The position numbers were made by a program, and so were the translations under genes. From assembly GCA_900544675.1 (NCBI GenBank), contig UQVZ01000039.1, positions 1 to 28,039 of the forward strand: DNA of 28,039 bases. The letters run 5' to 3'. Numbering within the stretch: the first letter of the stretch is position 1; each line of letters starts with the position of its first letter. Under the pieces are notes generated by a model. It was not told the origin of the DNA. It did no database searches and was given only the letters and a program-made list of their open reading frames with translations. This stretch comes from an uncultured Bacteroides sp. GTDB lineage: Bacteria > Bacteroidota > Bacteroidia > Bacteroidales > Bacteroidaceae. Positions 24,523 through 28,039 of the stretch are shown here, piece after piece.

Positions 24523-24536
24523 AAGTATTTATACAT

Positions 24537-24586
24537 TAAAACGATGCTATCTCAGCTTATAGTGAGGTCGCATCGTTTTATTTTTT
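24537..24586 (+). terminator. Intrinsic terminator of the 17582-24335 gene set
   Basis: TAAAACGATGC (24537-24547) pairs with GCATCGTTTTA (24570-24580), with an inner CTCA/TGAG pair, and a T-rich tract follows. It lies about 200 bases after the last gene because the MITE-like element is inserted between them, so it probably belonged directly to that gene before the insertion. Confidence 0.85.
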
Positions 24587-24838
24587 ATGTGAAGTTTGTT
24601 TCTTTCTTATTTAAGTATTTCTATCAACGGGGAATAGTGAAATCCAACCAGAAAAATGTTTGACAAATTTCGATGTTGTATAATATGAAGCGACGAGACT
24701 ATTGTAACTTGCTGTAAATCAATAGATAATTTTAGGAGAGTTTTCAGAATTAGTCGAATAAATGCAATCTTGTCAAGTTTAGAAACTCTAATCTTGATTA
24801 TTTCTTATTATAAATACCTCTGTATTAAATCTTTTTTG

Positions 24839-25081
24839 TATATTTGCGGCGATTTCGCCGCTTCATATTATAAAATGATAATGAAACGGCAAAGTTGAAA
24901 GCATTTTAATTGATTGACTTTTAAATACTTGTGATATGGAAGTATTTGCTTTAAAGTGCATTGCGCTTTACTCTTCTCGTCACATAACAACGGTAGACCA
25001 TTGCTGTTGAGGTTCGTCCAGAATACTGCCGTTATACCTGAAATAAGGTACTTCGGAACTTTCATGCGATTGTCATGAGAG
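24839..25081 (+). promoter_or_regulatory. Promoter -7 box and highly structured leader of the polysaccharide locus
   Basis: TATATTTG at 24839-24846 matches TAnnTTTG; no clear -33 box lies at the right distance. From there a series of short hairpins can form: 24846-24861 (GCGGCGA/TCGCCGC), 24923-24947 (AAATACTT/AAGTATTT), 24952-24970, 24988-25009, 25035-25050 and 25059-25081. Leaders of Bacteroides capsule operons are the sites where UpxY proteins act to prevent early termination, so a structured leader here fits. Its boundaries and function are inferred. The preceding 24590-24838 is A/T-rich with nothing recognised. Confidence 0.42.
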
Positions 25082-25118
25082 GAACGTGGAGAATGCTCTT
25101 TTTCAATGAAGAATGCTT

Positions 25119-25570
25119 TTTTCAATGAAGAATGAAGAATTAAGAATGAAGAATCTGTGCTTTAAATGCATTGAACGCAGAGACGCTAAGACGCAAAGTT
25201 TTTTCTTTTTAGAAGTTAAAGTTATTTAGTTGACAAGGTAACAAGGTTTTTTGTTTTAGGGGTTAAAGAAGTTATTTCTTAAGGAATTAGAGAAGTTAAG
25301 GAAGTTAGCACTCCGCTTCGCTTCGTTAGGAGTTAAAGCCAATACTTCTGCTGATGTATCTAAAACCTAGTTTCCTAAAATAAACACAGAGACACGGAGG
25401 CACAGAGAAATAAATTATTTAATCTGCGAAAATCTGCGTTAATCTGCGTTTCAAATAAAATCGAACACAGAGACACAGAGTAATAAATTATTTAATCTGT
25501 GTAATCCGTGGTGAAAAAACCTCGTCAACTTGTCAACTGATACCTTGTCAACTCAAAAACTCAAAAACTT
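25119..25570. repeat. Composite repeat cassette upstream of the NusG-like gene
   Basis: Modules in order are: 'gaagaatgaagaa' (25119-25153), 'acgcagagacgc' (25173-25198), 'agttgacaaggtaacaagg' (25228-25251), 'gttaaagaagtta...aatacttctgctgatg' (25256-25357), 'cacagagacac' (25383-25407 and 25463-25480), 'aatctgcgtta/aatctgtgtaatccgtgg' (25415-25452 and 25489-25513), and 'ccttgtcaacttgtcaactgataccttgtcaact' type (25520-25553), followed by an A-rich tail. AGTTGACAAGGTA at 25228-25240 is the exact complement of 25541-25553, so the cassette can close on itself. No ORF is supported inside it. Confidence 0.8.
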
Positions 25571-25579
25571 AAAATCCCC

Positions 25580-27088
25580 ATGCCCGACAAACTCAACCAC
25601 GTGGATTATCGTTGGTATATGATTCGCACCCGTCCTCACCAGGAAAGCAAACTGGTGGAGCTTTTGGAGAAACATAAGATGAATACCAAGAATATTCTCG
25701 AAGTTTATGCTCCTACGCATACCACAGTTCATGTGCGTTGTAATGGTGATGAAAGACAGACGCCTTTATTCGCGGGAGTTGTGTTTGTACTCGCTACCCA
25801 AAATTCATTGATGGAGTTTATGAAAGAACATTCCATAGACGGTGATGTGCAGTATGAGCGTAAGAAGGAAAGAGGCGAAAAGGCGCGTATGCGTGTGATT
25901 CCAGAAGAGCAGATGCGTGCTTTCCGGGATTACAATGAGAATTACGCCGACAAGGTGATTGTGCTTGAACGTCCTTACACAGACTATGCTTTCAATGCAA
26001 AAGCCAATGAACCCAATGAAATCGTGCGTGTTATCGATGGTCCACTGGCAGGTTGCGAGGGATACATTTGTCGTTTCCGTCGTGAGAAACGATTGGTGTT
26101 CCAGGTGCGGAGTTTTGAGCCGGGAGGCTATCTTACGGTTTCCTATCCCAATGTCTGGGATTTACACGTGGTTCGTTTGCATAATACAGAAGGTGACCGG
26201 TTGTCCGTCGGCACGGAAAAAGGACGTGCGGTCGATATACTCATCGGTCATTTGCAAGCCTGTGGATATGGCGGAAAGACGCTTCCCATGCTTTATGACA
26301 TAATAAATTACTTGGTTGCCAAGTCATCGTTGGTTACTCTGTGCAAAGACCTTTATAAAAGAGGCGATGTAGTTTTGAGTATGCGCCTGGCACAAATGAC
26401 AGGTCAGGAAGCGGAACTTATTCTCAATCTCATACGTTACGAGCATGATAATCCGGGATATGTAAAAGCCAACTGGAACAAGCTTATTCTCCGTCCGTTC
26501 CTTACGCCGACGTCAGGTGTGGAGATGGAAGTTGATAAAAAGGAAGTGGAATTCCAGCACATGGATTTTACCGAAATCATCCGCAAGGTGGATATTACGG
26601 AAGAAGTCTATTATCCAACGAAAGTGAAGGATGGTCTCGTTACTACGACCTATTTTGCCCATATCGGCATCCTGCAAACTAAGGAAGATGAATACATCCT
26701 ATTTACCAATTGGGATGATTTTCTTGGTGAATACTTCCTTACCGCAGGGAAAGCCAATGAAAAACTGGTGAGCGGCACCACGCAAGTTGTTCATCAGGAA
26801 GGGAGGGTTAATGAAGAGAAAGAAAAACTCATCGAATCTTTCCGAAATTATGCCCCTACTTTATATAAGGTGTTGACAGACGCTGAGTCTGCTGTAAAAG
26901 CGGTTTACGACTTTCATATAGGAAATGAAACATTGAATGTTTTTGCGGTTACTGCAACATCAGAAGACCTAGATACAGCTAAAAATAACCTGATAGACAC
27001 CTGTGTCACTATCTGTAAGGAGATTAACACTACTACGCACCTGGCAATATGGCGAAGGTATCTACGCACCGTATGGCTGCACAATTAA
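25580..27088 (+). CDS. NusG/UpxY-like transcription antiterminator with long C-terminal extension
   Basis: A 502-residue NusG paralogue. Residues 9-~105 fit the NGN domain that binds RNA polymerase (YRWYMIRTRPHQESKLVELLEKHKM, YAPTHTTVHVR, TPLFAGVVFVLAT). A KOW motif follows at about 147-175 (EIVRVIDGPLAGCEGYICRF). UpxY proteins of Bacteroides capsule loci have this layout but are usually about 170-190 residues. Here roughly 300 further residues (about 205-502) carry no domain I recognise. They are soluble, mixed alpha/beta in appearance, with no membrane segment. The gene lies directly before a polysaccharide export gene, where UpxY normally sits, but the usual upxZ is absent. Locus-specific antitermination is the likely role. 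Confidence 0.8.
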   Translation: MPDKLNHVDYRWYMIRTRPHQESKLVELLEKHKMNTKNILEVYAPTHTTVHVRCNGDERQTPLFAGVVFVLATQNSLMEFMKEHSIDGDVQYERKKERGEKARMRVIPEEQMRAFRDYNENYADKVIVLERPYTDYAFNAKANEPNEIVRVIDGPLAGCEGYICRFRREKRLVFQVRSFEPGGYLTVSYPNVWDLHVVRLHNTEGDRLSVGTEKGRAVDILIGHLQACGYGGKTLPMLYDIINYLVAKSSLVTLCKDLYKRGDVVLSMRLAQMTGQEAELILNLIRYEHDNPGYVKANWNKLILRPFLTPTSGVEMEVDKKEVEFQHMDFTEIIRKVDITEEVYYPTKVKDGLVTTTYFAHIGILQTKEDEYILFTNWDDFLGEYFLTAGKANEKLVSGTTQVVHQEGRVNEEKEKLIESFRNYAPTLYKVLTDAESAVKAVYDFHIGNETLNVFAVTATSEDLDTAKNNLIDTCVTICKEINTTTHLAIWRRYLRTVWLHN

Positions 27089-27535
27089 ATGAAGAATGAT
27101 GAATGAAGAATTTTTTAGTTGACAAGGTAACAAGGTTTTTCTAGTTAGGAGTTAAAGAAGTTAGAGAAGTTAAAGGAGTTAAAGCCAATACTTCTGCTTG
27201 TTTAGGAGTTAAGTAGTTAAGAAGTTAAGTAGTTAAGTCAATACTTCTGCTTGCTTAGGAGTTAAGTAGTTAAGAAGTTAAAGGAGTTAAGCCAATACTT
27301 CTGCTTATTTAGGAGTTAAGTAGTTAAGAAGTTAAAGGAGTTAAAGCCAATAGTGCTGCTGATGTATTCATCTAGAAAAAACACAGAGACACAGAGTTTT
27401 GATTCTTAATTCTTCATTCTTAATTCTTAATTGATTTAATCTGTGTAATCTTGTGGTGAAAAAAACCTTGTCAACTTGTCAACTGATACCTTGTCAACTA
27501 ATAAACTAACAAACTCAAAAACTTAAAAACTAAAA
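27086..27535. repeat. Second composite repeat cassette, upstream of the export gene
   Basis: It repeats the module order of 25119-25570: 'gaagaatgaagaa' (27086-27111), 'agttgacaaggtaacaagg' (27117-27139), 'gttaaag...aatacttctgct' in four copies (27145-27366), 'aacacagagacacagag' (27380-27396), inverted 'cttaattcttcattc' (27400-27431), 'aatctgtgtaatcttgtgg' (27437-27456), and 'ccttgtcaacttgtcaactgataccttgtcaact' type (27465-27499) with an A-rich tail. AGTTGACAAGGTA at 27117-27129 is the exact complement of 27487-27499. No ORF or standard promoter was recognised. Confidence 0.82.
27145..27366. repeat. Four tandem ~54-bp repeats
   Basis: Units start with TTAGGAGTTAA at 27145, 27202, 27255 and 27309 and are 57, 53, 54 and about 58 bases long. 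Each ends near 'ccaatacttctgctt'; the last ends 'agtgctgctgatg'. Within each unit a shorter 'aagaagttaa/aagtagttaa' motif also repeats. A single related unit lies at 25256-25357. There are no unique spacers, so this is not a CRISPR array. Confidence 0.85.
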
Positions 27536-27542
27536 ATAACCA

Positions 27543-28039
27543 ATGAGAAAACCCATCCTCAGTTTTATGCTACTCCTGTGCCTGGCATTCGGCTCAAACG
27601 CCTATGCCCAGTCACAGATGACCGACCAACAAGTATTGGAATATGCCAAAGAAAGCCTGAAAGCCGGGAAGGACCAGCGGGTTATCGCCAGCGAGCTGGC
27701 ACGCCGGGGCGTAACCCGCGAACAGGCCGAACGGGTCAGGAAACTCTATGAACAGCAGATGCAGTCCGGAGGTCAGGATACGAACTTGAGCGGCACCGAA
27801 CGGGCTGAGAGCCGGCTCCGCACCCGGATAGACGAAATCTCCCCCTTCAGCTTTGAGCGGCAGGACAGTTTGCGAAACGACAGCACGGCCAGGCAGAATC
27901 AGATTTTCGGTCGGAACATCTTCAACACCCGGAACCTGACCTTCGAGCCGAGCGTCAACCTTGCCACTCCGCCCGATTACCGGTTGGGACCGGGCGACGA
28001 GGTCATCATCGACATCTGGGGAGCCAGCCAGAACACCAT
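27543..28039 (+). CDS. Polysaccharide export protein (Wza-like), partial
   Basis: The gene starts at 27543 and runs off the window after 165 complete codons. Residues 1-22 are a signal peptide (hydrophobic core LLLCLAFG, cleavage after AYA before QSQMT). A helical segment follows (MTDQQVLEYAKESLKAGKDQ, SELARRGVTREQAERVRKL). At about residues 143-160 comes PDYRLGPGDEVIIDIWGAS, the hallmark start of the polysaccharide export (Poly_export) domain of outer-membrane capsule exporters; SLBB domains would be expected beyond the edge. It follows the NusG-like regulator, as in capsule or exopolysaccharide operons of Bacteroides. It has no Cys after the signal for lipidation, unlike Wza of Escherichia coli. 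Confidence 0.88.
   Translation, partial: MRKPILSFMLLLCLAFGSNAYAQSQMTDQQVLEYAKESLKAGKDQRVIASELARRGVTREQAERVRKLYEQQMQSGGQDTNLSGTERAESRLRTRIDEISPFSFERQDSLRNDSTARQNQIFGRNIFNTRNLTFEPSVNLATPPDYRLGPGDEVIIDIWGASQNT

Noticed and set aside
24868..25125. 85-codon ORF on the minus strand in the polysaccharide leader
   Set aside because: It lies antisense to a series of RNA-like hairpins and has no promoter or family motif. If a similar frame is seen in other genomes, conservation of the leader itself would explain it.
24590..25579. Invertible promoter as in Bacteroides fragilis capsule loci
   Set aside because: I looked for a pair of inverted repeats flanking the promoter box at 24839 and found none, and no site-specific recombinase gene is in the window.
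27145..27366. Possible CRISPR array
   Set aside because: The repeats are tandem without unique spacers, the units vary in length, and no cas gene is present.

Overview
The window looks like chromosomal DNA of a gut Bacteroidales bacterium (Bacteroides/Phocaeicola type). The evidence is: promoters of the Bacteroidetes form TTTG-N19/20-TAnnTTTG, gene types typical of the group (DUF4286, PepSY-like secreted proteins, DUF3857/transglutaminase proteins, a UpxY-type NusG paralogue, the ilvD-ilvB-ilvN-thioesterase-ilvC order), A-rich start regions with few Shine-Dalgarno sites, and intergenic DNA full of short dispersed repeats. The genus is an inference; nothing in the sequence names a species.

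Layout. Bases 1-540: the first ~30 codons of what looks like an AMP-dependent acyl-CoA ligase on the minus strand, cut short near the window edge, then a four-copy 22-bp tandem repeat; I see nothing in about 208-324 or 413-515. 578-3458: DUF4286 protein, ruvC and a lipoprotein type I pullulanase, with overlapping or nearly overlapping genes. 3485-3621: a perfect 30-bp inverted repeat. 3653-7276: a soluble twin-ATPase ABC protein, a GNAT-nitrilase fusion, and a small PepSY-like exported protein ending at a bidirectional terminator. 7360-10508 (minus strand): rfbC and rfbA (dTDP-rhamnose precursors, with no rfbB/rfbD nearby), a BadF/NAGK-type sugar-kinase-like ATPase, and a SlyD-type FKBP with a Cys/His-rich metal-binding tail.

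10509-17383: a repeat, a possible broken small ORF, and the branched-chain amino acid operon ilvD-ilvB-ilvN-(acyl-ACP thioesterase)-ilvC. A strong promoter and a textbook-like attenuator precede it: a 31-codon leader peptide rich in Ile/Leu/Val, an antiterminator helix and a competing terminator. 17525-24586: a promoter-to-terminator unit holding a PepSY-like protein with a very acidic tail, an AmpG-type MFS permease, a zinc alcohol dehydrogenase, and a tandem pair of DUF3857 proteins. The first DUF3857 protein has an intact Cys-His-Asp transglutaminase triad; the second has lost it. A 175-bp MITE-like palindrome with an apparent 5-bp target duplication sits between the last gene and the terminator.

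24839-28039: the start of a probable capsule/exopolysaccharide locus. It has a promoter -10-type box, a densely hairpinned leader, and an unusual 502-residue NusG/UpxY-like antiterminator (the family is usually about 170-190 residues). A Wza-type polysaccharide export gene follows and runs off the window. The upxZ gene expected after upxY is absent. The same composite set of repeat modules, in the same order, precedes both the NusG-like gene and the export gene; a related element precedes ilvN. The extended NusG paralogue, the twice-used repeat cassette and the ilv attenuator are the most interesting items.
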